NCBI GenBank assembly: GCA_023374025.1
Contig: SIJG01000115.1
Location: forward strand, 331,636 to 395,635
Length of the DNA stretch: 64,000 nucleotides
Reading direction: 5' to 3'
DNA from: Heterodera schachtii
Lineage: Eukaryota; Nematoda; Chromadorea; Rhabditida; Heteroderidae
The position numbers and the translations under genes were made by a program. The first letter of the stretch is position 1; every line of letters starts with the position of its first letter. Below the pieces are notes generated by a model, which was given only the letters and a program-made list of their open reading frames with translations, made no database searches and had not been told where the DNA came from. Below are positions 10,461 to 20,566 of this stretch, in pieces.

Positions 10461-12337
10461 TTTAATAAAAATATAATATGTTTTCGTATGCAAATTTCCT
10501 AATGTATAAGAAATTCTTTCAAAATGAAATCGCTAAATGCATTTTTAAAATAATTTTCAGCGGGGTCTTTAGAAATCTTTTGAATTGTGCCGAGCTCATA
10601 AATTTTAAGGCAGGCAGCGAAGGAATATTGACATTAGCAAACATTTGCATTTTTTAAATAAAATTTTGTCAAGAAGAAAAAATCTGGGCGATAAATTTTT
10701 TGAGAAAATTTTAAAATTTTTAGTGCTATATATTATTTTTTAATTTAGGTCAATCTTAGGGGTGTATTTTTGAAATTTTTTGTGCATTTCTCATCAAAAT
10801 AAAGCCGCAGAAAAAATAGTTAAAAAACTAAAAAATCCTCGCCTAACTATAAATATGAGAAAACAAAAAAAATCTAAGAAAAACATTTTATAATTTAAAT
10901 AAGTTAAATTTCAAAAATTATTGTTTTTTTTATTATTACGTTAAAAGGCATTTCATACTTTCGTAATGAGAAAATAAATAATAAATACATAAGAATTTAG
11001 TAATAAAAAGATTTAAATTATTAATAAATATTTCAAATTTTTAAATGTTCTTAATAATAATTTTAATTATTATAAATAATGCTAATATACCACATAGACA
11101 CCCATCTACAACAACAAAGGTGCAAATTACAGTACTCTAGCAAAGAGATTTATTAATCTTTTTAATTATTAATTATTATTTTTCTTTATTTTGTATAAGA
11201 AATAATAAAAAAAATGATAAAAAAAAGAATTATATTATTATTTTATACAAATGAACAAAAAAAATAATAGTAAAATAACCTTTATAGGAAATAGAATTAT
11301 TTAATAAAATTGAAAACTTTATTATTATTTAATAACTAATAAAATAAAATATTAAAAACAAAATTAATACATGTAATTCATAAGAATTAATAAATTAAAG
11401 CTCAACCATTAACCGAAGACTGAATGAGAAAAAATAGCGAGAAATTATTTATTAATTGCCTAAAAATTAATAAATTTGAATAAAAACAAACCGATCTAAT
11501 AAATTTATTCAACTACGGAAAATCTCTTTAATATATTCATAAAATTATTTTATAATGCAACATTTGCTTAAACAATTAAAAGAAAAGTGCGGAATAAAGA
11601 TAATATTTTTTAAATTATTGATGTTTAATTAAATGGTTATGAGTAATTTGAATATGAAAAAAAAATAATAATTTATGATTTTATTTAAATAAAAAATACT
11701 AAATAAACTATTTTTACAATTAATTAAATAAAAGAAAAAATAAAAAAATAAATATTATTCAATTAAATACAAAAGAAAACAAAGCCGTTAGGGCTTCGGG
11801 ACTATAAAAAAGTTTAGGTAATAAAAAAAATTATATCTATTTATTTCCACGCCATTTTTATGTAATTCCCTAAAAATTATTGTTTCGGCTCTTATCTAAA
11901 AGAAAAATGCTTTAATGTAAAAATTGAATATTAAAGCACACAAATATGAAAAAAATATTAATTTAAAAGTACCAGATTCATACCTTTGTGTTATTAATAA
12001 AAAGAAATAAAACAAATTTGAAAAAAATTGAAAAACATAAAAAGATAGGAAAATAAAATAATTTATATATTTCCGAAAATTATTAATTTAACAATATAAT
12101 TATATAAATTTAGATATAAAATTTGAAAAAATTGATTAAAACAATTTTAAAATGGCGGCTACGCGAAGCCAAGCCACCATCATCCTATCGGATCGCTTTG
12201 ATTTAGCAAATTTTTTAAGAGAAAAAATATAGATAAAACTGTAATTAAAAAACTATAAAAAAGTAATTTTAAATAATAAAACCAAACACTATATAAAAAA
12301 AAGTTTTCAAAAAATGAAACGAAGCAGCCAATTAACT
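10461..12337 (+). repeat. RepA copy 1 (left terminus present)
   Basis: Colinear with 55043-56753 over most of its length, with small indels. It starts with an about 34-bp terminal sequence (10461-10494, containing TTTTCGTATGCAAA) that is the inverse of the right terminus of copy 2 (56762-56795). The copy stops abruptly at 12337, where the intact copy continues into its right terminus, so it has been interrupted by the integrase-bearing island. The conserved segment near 12155-12200 (GGCGGCTACGCGAAGCC) is shared with copy 2. No transposase frame is visible. Confidence 0.85.
10502..10657 (+). CDS. 51-codon frame conserved in three RepA copies
   Basis: ATG-to-TAA frame of 51 codons near the left end of RepA. 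The same frame is intact at 55050-55205 (+) and 40660-40815 (-), with one residue different (Cys here, Gly in the other two). A strong TAATTTTCAG acceptor lies inside it (AG at 10559-10560), so the second half (fragment NCAELINFKAGSEGILTLAN) may be an exon of a captured gene or of an eroded transposase. The copies are so similar that conservation may only reflect recent duplication. No family is recognised. Confidence 0.3.
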   Translation: MYKKFFQNEIAKCIFKIIFSGVFRNLLNCAELINFKAGSEGILTLANICIF

Positions 12338-12701
12338 TAGGCAGGGACACTTGGGGACAGTCTTTTAATTAGGTCGTAACAATGGGGACAATTGATTAGG
12401 ACTTTGACCAATGCTTATTGTTCACAAATTATCCAACTCCGTCAATTAATATTAAAACTCAAATCGGCACAGCAATGCACACATCCAAAATTATATTCCA
12501 AATTACATAAAACAACGAACTCTGACAAAATTACACAAAACAAAATAACAAAACAAAATCATAAATAAAATGCCAAACATATAATTTAAATTAATATCAA
12601 ATGGTCAAAAGTCAACTGATCACTACATCCCCATCACAACAAAAAAGGCGTCCCTGCCGTTCGATCGAAAGGTGTGGTGATTCGATCAGAACTATAACGT
12701 T
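12338..12701. other. 3' flank of the integrase gene
   Basis: Sequence between the insertion junction and the stop codon. GGCAGGGACAC near the junction (about 12340-12350) reappears in inverted form as GCGTCCCTGCC (about 12649-12659). This might be part of an element terminus, but a full LTR with TG...CA ends could not be delimited. Confidence 0.4.
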
Positions 12702-15599
12702 TTAATGGCGGTGATTCGATGTTCCACGGTTCGACCAGAAGACGCGGTTGTCTCCACTGCTGTACGGGTGGTGGCGATCTCGGTAGGCTCTTCCTCCGAA
12801 CGTGTGGCGACGATGGTCACCCAGACCAATCGAGCCCGAACCACGGCGATCACGATAGCCGATCGATCCAATGGTGTGGCGCCGATGGTCCCCCAGACCA
12901 ATCGAGCCCGAACTCGAAGTGCTCGGCTGTCGGTGGTCACCCAGACCAACCGAAGCAGCGACGTGAACTGCCGACCGAATTGCCCGAATCTTGAGTTTTT
13001 GATCACCCGGGAAGTCTGACTGAGTGAAGAGCCAGGCCTTCAGTGCTCGCACGCCAGCGTCCTTCATTAATCCGTCGGAAGTCACTCTCATATTGTCAAA
13101 GGAGTTGCCGAATCGGAAAAGTTCGTGAATTGATCGCCCTTTTTCCGTCACCCAGACGGGAATGAAAGGGTTTTGGCTCATCATTGGCAAAAGACGTGCG
13201 ACAAGTTCTTCATATTCGTCGTGCTTGTCATGGACGTAAGGCGGGCACGTCCAAAAGAACTTCACATGTGCAAAACGACGGCACAGATTGGCGATCATTT
13301 CATACTGTTCCATCATCATTTCGACGGTTTCTCCTCTCAGAAGTGAGTCGCGTCCGGCAATGATCAGAGCTGCCTTCACTTTGCTGGACAGTACCACGGG
13401 CTTCAGAGTGCGCACTGTTTCGGCCAATGTTCCGTTTTTGGGTCCAATCACTGCCGTTTGGTCCAATATTTCCGCCAATTGGTGAGCAGTCTGATCTCCG
13501 ATTATGACGCGTGGGTGGGCCATCAGTTTTGATGCCCTGTGCACGAGTTTTGCCCTCAATTGTTCTAACGCCCATGGCGTTTCCTTGGACGCTTCTTCCC
13601 ACTTTTTCTTCTCTGATTCGGCCAAGTGGTTGAGTCCATTGGGCGCCGTCATGCCAATCTTCTCAAATTTGCTTTCCTCCAAGGCACGTCTGGCCACCAA
13701 ACACTTTTCGAAGAAGCACTCCAGAGCCTTCATTTGGTCCTCCTCCGTTGGGCACTGTCCGGTCGCCACAAAATCTCCCTTTTTGGCCACAAACAAGCGT
13801 ATTTCTTCTTTTGGCTCGCCTTCAATGATCGCTTTGACCAGACTTCGCGCTGCTGTCATTGATTTGACCGTTCCCGCTTTCAGCAAAAACACCGCCAAAA
13901 GAGCCTGGAGCGGGGTTTTCACGGCCATAGTGCCAAGTTCGGCATTCCCAAGCGCCGGGTCGAGTTCGGACACACGGAGAACTGCACAGAATTCGTGATC
14001 TTCTTGATCTTCAGCACACAGGACATCCCAGCCAAACGTATTGTCGTCGTCCTCCTTATCGACTTCCATCACTGAAAAGGGGCAATTTTTGCGTTTTTCC
14101 ATTTTATTGCTTTCCGGAGCCAAATTTTGAGGGATATCAGATTTTACTGTCCTTCCTTCACCGCCTATTTTTGCAATTGTCCCTAATTGCGTAAAGGGCT
14201 CCTCCACGCTTTCTTTGCTTTCCCTGATAACGCATTTGGCCAAAACGCTGATGATTAAAGGTTTTAGAGCATTTTTGAATGGGTTTTTTCCGCGTGGGAG
14301 AGTGGAAATGTCCGGAATTCCAGGGGGAATGCGAATTAGCCGCTCGATTGGGACTTTTATTGGTTCCGCGTTCCGGTTATCGATTGGAACCAAAAATGCT
14401 GATGACTCATTAATTTCCAAAATGAGATAAGGTCCAAAATGCGACCATAGCAATTTTTTGTGCCGGGATCGGCGGTTTAGTCCCGGGAATGCAACCATCA
14501 CGCGCTGTCCAACATCAAATTTGTTCGCCGTCACTTTTGGCTGTGAATCATACCAAATTTTGCTTCTCAATCTTTCATCCTCGGAGTTTTTTTGCGCTTC
14601 GCTCAGCATGTTCATTATATTTTCGCGAAATAGCTGCAGATATGTATCACAGTCTATCGTGTAAGCGGGATTTACTTGCATCGGCACTTCTCCGTCCAAC
14701 GGAAAACGTGCAAATTTTCCGAAAAGTAGGGAAAATGGTGAAAATTTCGTCGCTTTTGAAGGTGTTATGTTGTAGGCAAAAACAATGTATGGCAAACGCT
14801 CGTCCCACGTCCAGCAACTCGCCGTCGACTTTTTCAGCATTCCGATGATTATTCGATTGACTCTTTCTACGAGTCCGTTTGCCTGAGGGTCGTAGCCAGC
14901 TGTGACTGACTTTTCAACGCCCAAAATTTTTGTGATTTCGTCTAAGGTTGCGTTGACAAATTCTTTTCCTTTATCGGAATGGATTTTCTTTGGAGTTCCA
15001 TAAATTAAAATAACTTTCTCAACCAATGCTTTTGCTACCATTTCTGCTGACTTATTACGGATTGGCTCGGCAATTAAGTATTTGGTGAAATGGTCAACCA
15101 TTACACAAATATATTTGAATTCTGATTGGCTCGGGCCAACATCCAAAATGTCGATACAAAGTAATTCAAATGGTTCCATTGTTTGGACCACTTTTAGCGG
15201 CGGTTCATTTGCTCGCGCATCCTTCGTGTGAGCACAAATTCGGCAGTTTTGGTGCATTTTGACACAATCTTTAAGCATGTTTGGCCAGAAATATTGTTCT
15301 GCCAGTTGAAAATAAATTTTCTTAGCACTCATGTGCCCAGAGCATTTTCCTTCGTGCCGCTGTTTCACCAAATTTTCTCGAAATTGTTGAGGGACAAAAA
15401 GTCTTAATTTGCCATCGGCAAATAAATAAAGCAGTCCGTCCAATAAGGCATATTTATGGCATGTTTCTCTTAAACTTTGTGCCTTCCTCGGGTCGTTTGG
15501 AAAAATTTTCTTTCCCAAAAATTCACAAACATCCTTCATTTCGCTTTCTTCCGTCGCTCGAGTCCATTCCTCTCGGTTCAAAATGCCGAAAAACGGCAA
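12702..15599 (-). CDS. Ty3/gypsy-type integrase fused to SGNH-like domain and basic tail
   Basis: 965 codons, no stops. Seen: HHCC zinc-binding motif H82-x6-H89-x29-C119-x2-C122; catalytic triad D150, D209, E245 with 35 residues between the last two; motif GPY at 389-391 after a basic stretch. These are the N-terminal, rve core and GPY/F modules of Ty3/gypsy integrases, which join element DNA to the host genome in the nucleus. After about 430 comes an unrecognised, partly acidic and helical region, then at about 697-858 an SGNH/GDSL-like pattern (IIGDQT, AGRDSLLRG, TSDGLMKDAG) in which the expected Ser, Asn and His look replaced. Residues 885-965 are Arg/Gly/His-rich with three GLGDHR repeats. 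The frame opens after TGA 15618-15620; the first in-frame codon taken as start is TTG, and the first ATG is residue 21 (15537-15539). Reverse transcriptase is absent, so this is a pol 3' fragment, a stand-alone integrase gene or a domesticated derivative. Confidence 0.93.
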   Translation of the reverse strand: MPFFGILNREEWTRATEESEMKDVCEFLGKKIFPNDPRKAQSLRETCHKYALLDGLLYLFADGKLRLFVPQQFRENLVKQRHEGKCSGHMSAKKIYFQLAEQYFWPNMLKDCVKMHQNCRICAHTKDARANEPPLKVVQTMEPFELLCIDILDVGPSQSEFKYICVMVDHFTKYLIAEPIRNKSAEMVAKALVEKVILIYGTPKKIHSDKGKEFVNATLDEITKILGVEKSVTAGYDPQANGLVERVNRIIIGMLKKSTASCWTWDERLPYIVFAYNITPSKATKFSPFSLLFGKFARFPLDGEVPMQVNPAYTIDCDTYLQLFRENIMNMLSEAQKNSEDERLRSKIWYDSQPKVTANKFDVGQRVMVAFPGLNRRSRHKKLLWSHFGPYLILEINESSAFLVPIDNRNAEPIKVPIERLIRIPPGIPDISTLPRGKNPFKNALKPLIISVLAKCVIRESKESVEEPFTQLGTIAKIGGEGRTVKSDIPQNLAPESNKMEKRKNCPFSVMEVDKEDDDNTFGWDVLCAEDQEDHEFCAVLRVSELDPALGNAELGTMAVKTPLQALLAVFLLKAGTVKSMTAARSLVKAIIEGEPKEEIRLFVAKKGDFVATGQCPTEEDQMKALECFFEKCLVARRALEESKFEKIGMTAPNGLNHLAESEKKKWEEASKETPWALEQLRAKLVHRASKLMAHPRVIIGDQTAHQLAEILDQTAVIGPKNGTLAETVRTLKPVVLSSKVKAALIIAGRDSLLRGETVEMMMEQYEMIANLCRRFAHVKFFWTCPPYVHDKHDEYEELVARLLPMMSQNPFIPVWVTEKGRSIHELFRFGNSFDNMRVTSDGLMKDAGVRALKAWLFTQSDFPGDQKLKIRAIRSAVHVAASVGLGDHRQPSTSSSGSIGLGDHRRHTIGSIGYRDRRGSGSIGLGDHRRHTFGGRAYRDRHHPYSSGDNRVFWSNRGTSNHRH
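12821..12947 (-). repeat. Coding minisatellite in the integrase tail
   Basis: CCAGACCAATCGAGCCCGAA occurs at 12821 and again 72 bp later at 12893; a third, diverged unit lies about 48 bp on. In the protein these are the GLGDHR repeats at residues 885, 901 and 925. The unit lengths are multiples of three, so the frame is kept. Confidence 0.75.
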
Positions 15600-15620
15600 A
15601 ATAGTAGCAAAACACGATCA

Positions 15621-17028
15621 ATATTTTGTAAGCGTAATTTAAAAATTTAAAATTAATTATAATTTAAAATTTTGATTCTTTTATAACGTTAAAGTACCAA
15701 CGGATTACCAACTTAAAAAACATAAAGGTCTAAAGTATTTTTATTTAAAATATTTGACACCAAGAAGCTATATAGTATAAATAATGCTAAAAGATTTAGG
15801 TACTTTTCCGTTTATTGCCACACATTCAAATTAAAAAAAAAAACTCAACAACGACTGCGCTGAATATCGTACGGTTTTCATATGTATAAATTAATTATTT
15901 TAAATAAAAAATAAAACTATGTATTAAACGAAATTGCTTTTTTATAAATGTATAACTTTCAAATTTTATTAAAGAATTTTTAAACTGAACAAATAAAAAA
16001 TTAATATAATGCTTATTTAAATTTGCATATAAAATTTCTAATTATAATAAACATTAATAGCTTTAATAAAATGTAGGATATCCGAAAGAATAAATAAATG
16101 GTAAATCGATACTTAACTTCATACATAATTAATTATTCGACAAACAAAAGCATCTTAATGGAACCAACTGCAAGAGAAATAAAATAAAATAAAATAATAA
16201 AAAATAGAAGCGTAATATTTTAAATTATATATTTTTTTTCTAAAGAATTGCTAATTTTCTCATCATAAGGAGAGGATTTTTTATTGAGAGCAGCAAATTT
16301 TTAAAAAACTAATATTTTTCTAAAAACTACGAATTAGGATAATATTTTCTTAAATATATAATTAAGGTTTGTTTAAAAAGATCAAATCCATAATTATTGT
16401 TATGTAAATATAGCCTGTCAATTCTAATGGGGAAAATGAACATGATTAATAATAAATTTAGGAAACAAAAAAAAACATTTTAATTTCTAATATTTATTTT
16501 TAAAGAATAATCAGGAGAATATTTAAAGGTTTTTTCAACAATGCATAAATTATTAATGGCTTTTTTTATATAATTAATATACAAATATTTTCCAAAATGA
16601 TATTAACATGAAATCGAAAAAAATTCCGCAAAAAAAAAAAGATCCAATCCCAATCTAAAAATTAAATAATTTAGTAAAACATTTGAAATTGTTAATTTAA
16701 ATCATCTCAGAAAATAAAATAAATTGTTAAATATTAAATTTAAAAAAAAATAAACATTTAAAATTTAATCTCAACAATAAAATATGTTAATTTTAAAATT
16801 AATTTTTTGCTATAAGCCAAAAATAATTCCTATAAAATAAATAATATTTAAATCATATATAAATAGGCATTTACATTTGAATTGTAAACAATTTATTAAT
16901 CATTTACGAAAATTACAAATAAAACGGCTCTATTCCATTGATGAAAATTCCGTTTCTATTAAACTAAAGCATAATAATAAAGAAAAACAAAGTTTACATT
17001 TATTATTTGTTTATAAATTTTTATTAAA
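15621..17028. other. A+T-rich sequence, nothing recognised
   Basis: The G+C content drops immediately upstream of the integrase gene. No frame here resembles reverse transcriptase, RNase H, protease or gag. An AAAAT microsatellite lies near 16177-16200. Confidence 0.55.
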
Positions 17029-17115
17029 TAAAAATATATTAAATGTACGAAGCAAAGCAGTCGCACAGTACAGACGACGTTTACACAATTTTCATCAAAT
17101 CGTATAAAAAAAACA
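17029..17115 (-). repeat. Module J copy 1 (GTACGAAGCAAAGCAGTC)
   Basis: About 87 bp matching 17992-18100 closely apart from a short insertion in the second copy. Core GTACGAAGCAAAGCAGTCGC, then GTACAGACGACG and CATCAAATCGTATAAAAAA. A 76-codon ATG frame (16877-17107) runs into it but is not kept in the other copies. Confidence 0.7.
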
Positions 17116-17991
17116 CTTCTTTATAGTTAATTAAAAACTGTATTTATTAAAAATCTAAAAAAGACTATTGATTGGAGAACAATAAATTTCATTCAATATA
17201 AAATTAATTTATAAACATTATTTATAATATAATAAATATAAACAAAATATAGCATATTAACGCAATGCTCCAATAATCATAAATATTTCTAAAAAATATA
17301 TTTAATTAAGTTGTGTGAAGCATGAAAATAATTAATATGGCAATAGCCCAAATAATTATCAAGCGAAATACAATTTTTTTTAAATCTAATATTACCAGGC
17401 ATAAATTGCTTGGGTCTATCTATTACCAAGAAGAAAGTTATTAATAACTTATTTTCAGTTTAATGAATAAAATTTCTTCTCAAAAATGTTTCCTCCTTCC
17501 TATTTACCCAGGCCTCGCATATAATAAATAATACAAATATTTATATAGAAAAAAAAATTTAAGGTTAAATATTCATAATCAACCAACATTTTAATAATTG
17601 GCAGATTTTTGAATCAATCAAAATTTTGTCTCAAAACTTATATATTAAAATCAATTAAGTATTGCGAAGTTCATTCGCTAAAATAAAGTGAATAAATTAA
17701 TAAAATGAAAAATATAAAAATATATAACATTTTTAATTTATATATGGATCCATCACGCCAACGGATGATCTGAACATATAGACGCATGAGATTAAAATAG
17801 AAAAAGGATAATAGCGAAAAAAATTGGTTTATATAATTTAAATAATAAATCACTTTTACAATAAGTTATCCAACATAGAACGATGCTTAAGATTAAAAGG
17901 GAAAATAGATGTAAAAAACATAATAATCAAAATTATTTTACCTAATAAATTGAATAAAACAAGTAATAAATGATAATAAACGATTAAAATA
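17116..17991. other. A+T-rich sequence with CATGAGATTAAA motif
   Basis: Non-coding. Holds one exact copy of the recurring 12-mer at 17785-17796. Nothing else supportable. Confidence 0.45.
17785..17796 (-). repeat. Recurrent motif CATGAGATTAAA
   Basis: Exact copy, followed by an A-rich run with interspersed G. Other exact copies are at 25750, 50798 and (inverted) 32046. Confidence 0.5.
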
Positions 17992-18100
17992 AAAATATAT
18001 TAAATGTACGAAGCAAAGCAGTCGCACTGCTGCTGAAAAAAAGAAGTACAGACGACGAACGATATAATATTTTCATCAAATCGTATAAAAAACACTTAAC
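17992..18100 (-). repeat. Module J copy 2
   Basis: Direct repeat of 17029-17115 about 960 bp downstream, with about 20 extra bases between the two halves of the module. Confidence 0.7.
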
Positions 18101-19985
18101 GAATTAAATATCGAAAAAAAGATACTCGATTAATACTTTGAATAAATTCAAAATAATTTAACCATGCGTCGAGGGGAACCGAACCCGTAAAATTAATATC
18201 TATAATCAACCAAATTTAGGTGAAAAGCAGAAATAATCAACAATTAACAACAAAGAAACAAGCAATAAATAACATTTTACAATTAACTCACAAAAACATT
18301 ATAAGAAATGTATAAATAAATGGAAAATTTCTAAATAAATTCAAAAATTATAAAAAACCTTTCAAGAAGATTATTTAAGAAGAAAAAAAGTTTTGGGCCA
18401 TGAGAATTTAAGTCATAATAGAAAAGGCAAAATATTATTATTAATAAAGAAATATCGAAAATTAAAAAGAAAAAGTAAGAAAAACTTATTTCAAAATTAA
18501 TATGTTCATTATAAAATGATGTGCCATTAGATAAAACAAAATAATAAAAATTTCAGTGCCTTTATAATTATTGTAGTACCTATAAATGAATTATATAAAA
18601 AAATATCCCATTATTTAACTAATTCATTAAAAACAATTTATTATTAATATTTTTAAATGATTTCTCCTGAATAGGTTTATTTATGAAAGTATAAAGTTGA
18701 TAAAAAAAAAGAAAACCAATTCAATTAAAAACCCTTAAATGAACTTAATTTTATAAAAATAAGAGAAATATATTAGTCAGTTAAATAATATAAAAATTTA
18801 GTTGTAACAAATAAAATTTTTTATTTTTGTAGTTCAAGAAGTTAAAGATATAAATTGAAAAGATTGCATATATAAAAAAATCTATTTTAAACAAGCAAAT
18901 TCATTTAAAAATTAATTTAACAATACTAGATTATTGCGAAAACGGAAGCTGTGGGATAAATGTAAAAAATAATTTAATATTTCTTAAATTAATTGGATAT
19001 GAAAATAAATGAGTAAAATATTTAATTGCTAATGTAGTTTTAATATTTTTTGTTCCAATTAGATAATATTAAAAATCATTTCAATTTATTAAAATTGTAA
19101 AAAGTTTAGAAAAATAATTGTAAAAAATAAAATTTATACAAAAAGCTTCTGTCCTCTTCATGTTTTTTTGGCTTGAACTCAGACCTGTAACAATTTATAA
19201 AATTAAAAAAAGAAAATAAATATCAAACATAATTAATTAATGAAATTAAACTAATTGGATAAGAAAGAGAAAATGAATATTATGTAATTTCACTAATAAA
19301 TTCTGAAATACGTATTATCTATAATTTAACCATTTTTTACTGTTGATTACAACAATTAAATATATTAACGAATAAATAAAATTGTAATTGGAGTCTTGCC
19401 AACCATGAATAACAATATTTTCAAAATTACGGCTTTAAATAAATATAAATATATTTTGAAAAAAGCTTAATTATTCGTAAAAATATTGAAAAATCCGAAA
19501 CAAAAATCCACATAAGCAAGAACATTAATGCAAAATAAAAAATGAATAGAAACTCAACAATTAATAAGTTAAAAAAAATGAAATTAAAACCTACTACGAA
19601 AATTAAAATTTAATTTTAAAAATCACCAAACTTTACCTAAAATGCTCAAGATAAATTATATACAATTAAATTGAAAAGTCAAAACAGAAAAACCAAAATA
19701 TTAACTTTTCTTTAGTTTTGCTTTTTATTCGACATTCCAAATGAGTGATAAATAGAGGAAAACAGACAAAAAATATTTCGCAAATAAATATAAAAACTAT
19801 TAATTACTATAACGGCTTGAAAATAATTTATAAATTCAAAATTAATAATGCATTCCCCCAAAATAACAAAAACATAAATGAATGAAACAAAAGTAAGGGG
19901 TGCGGCATAATTGAAAAGAACCAAAATACACTATTTAAATTTAGATAAAACCAATAAAATGTCGAAAAAATATTGGAATATATAC
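18101..19985. other. A+T-rich sequence, low-copy repeat fragment
   Basis: Non-coding. 19700-19760 resembles 46140-46195 and, more weakly, 23045-23105 (shared pattern TTTGCTTTT then CATTCCAAATGAGTGAT or similar). A minus-strand patch at about 19145-19190 has an acceptor-like GTTACAG and a short open frame, too weak to call. Confidence 0.45.
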
Positions 19986-20167
19986 TCCTATCCGATTCGA
20001 CATTAAATTGTTTTGAGCTAGCAAGTTTTTAAAGAGATAAATTATAGATAAACATTTAATAAAAAAAATTATAAAAAAGAAATGTTCAATAATTAAAACC
20101 AAAACGAAGACAACAAAATTATTTTGTTATTTTGCATACAAAAAAAAAATTATGTTTTTTATTAAAT
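19986..20167 (+). repeat. RepA right-end relic
   Basis: Diverged relative of 12185-12330 followed by a right terminus (TTGCATACAAAAA... ending near 20167) matching the RepA terminal repeat, including TTATTAAAT at its outer edge. Older than copies 1 and 2. Confidence 0.6.
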
Positions 20168-20233
20168 GGTTGTTTAATAATTAATTCAACAAAAATAAAT
20201 TATTTTATTAATATTAGTCCTTATAATAAATAC

Positions 20234-20350
20234 CAGGGATGACATTCCGAGGCCCCAAAAATTTTCGGAAATCGGAATTCCGAGGCCCAAAGATTTTTCG
20301 GAAGTAGGAAATCGGAATTCCGACCCCAAAAGCGTCGGAAATCGGAAATC
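20234..20350. repeat. Short tandem array built on TTCGGAAATCGGAATTCCG
   Basis: Three to four imperfect units combining CGGAAATCGGAATTCCG with GAGGCCCCAAA. It starts at CAGGGATGACATTCCG, a form like the outer ends of some hAT elements, but no matching opposite end was found. Confidence 0.5.
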
Positions 20351-20566
20351 TTTCAAAAAATAAAAAATTTAATAAAAATTTTCTAAATATTTTAAAAGGT
20401 TAAATTTTTAATTCTTAACCAAGTAAAAGGTGATTTCAAAAATTTTTTGGTATATTTGAATTTTTTGCTTAAAAAATTGCTCAATGATTTTATCAAAATA
20501 TTTTTTATGTAATTTTACATTATTTTTAGAACATTTTTGGGAAAAATGAGTGACTATTTACGTAGC

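Larger units (their letters stand above)
12338..15620 (-). mobile_element. Integrase-bearing insertion (Ty3/gypsy-related, 5' truncated)
   Basis: A G+C-rich island in very A+T-rich DNA. The left boundary is fixed by RepA: copy 1 and copy 2 agree up to 12337 / 56753, then diverge abruptly. The right boundary is approximate, where G+C falls just upstream of the gene. It contains one minus-strand gene. No LTR pair, primer-binding site, polypurine tract or target duplication was found, and the missing right part of the RepA copy does not reappear directly after the island. This suggests a truncated or rearranged insertion. Nothing resembling gag, protease or reverse transcriptase is present. Confidence 0.75.

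Noticed and set aside
12692..14848. Several plus- and minus-strand frames of 65-164 codons overlapping the integrase gene
   Set aside because: Shadows of the G+C-rich 965-codon frame; no domain motifs.
12338..15620. Complete LTR retrotransposon
   Set aside because: No second LTR, primer-binding site, polypurine tract, gag or RT could be found on either side.
16877..17107. 76-codon plus-strand frame
   Set aside because: Its end is the module J repeat and the other module copies do not keep the frame; the rest is A/T-driven.
18160..18190. tRNA T-arm-like GGGTTCGGTTCCCC on the minus strand
   Set aside because: The stem does not pair properly, and no D-arm, anticodon arm or acceptor stem could be built around it.
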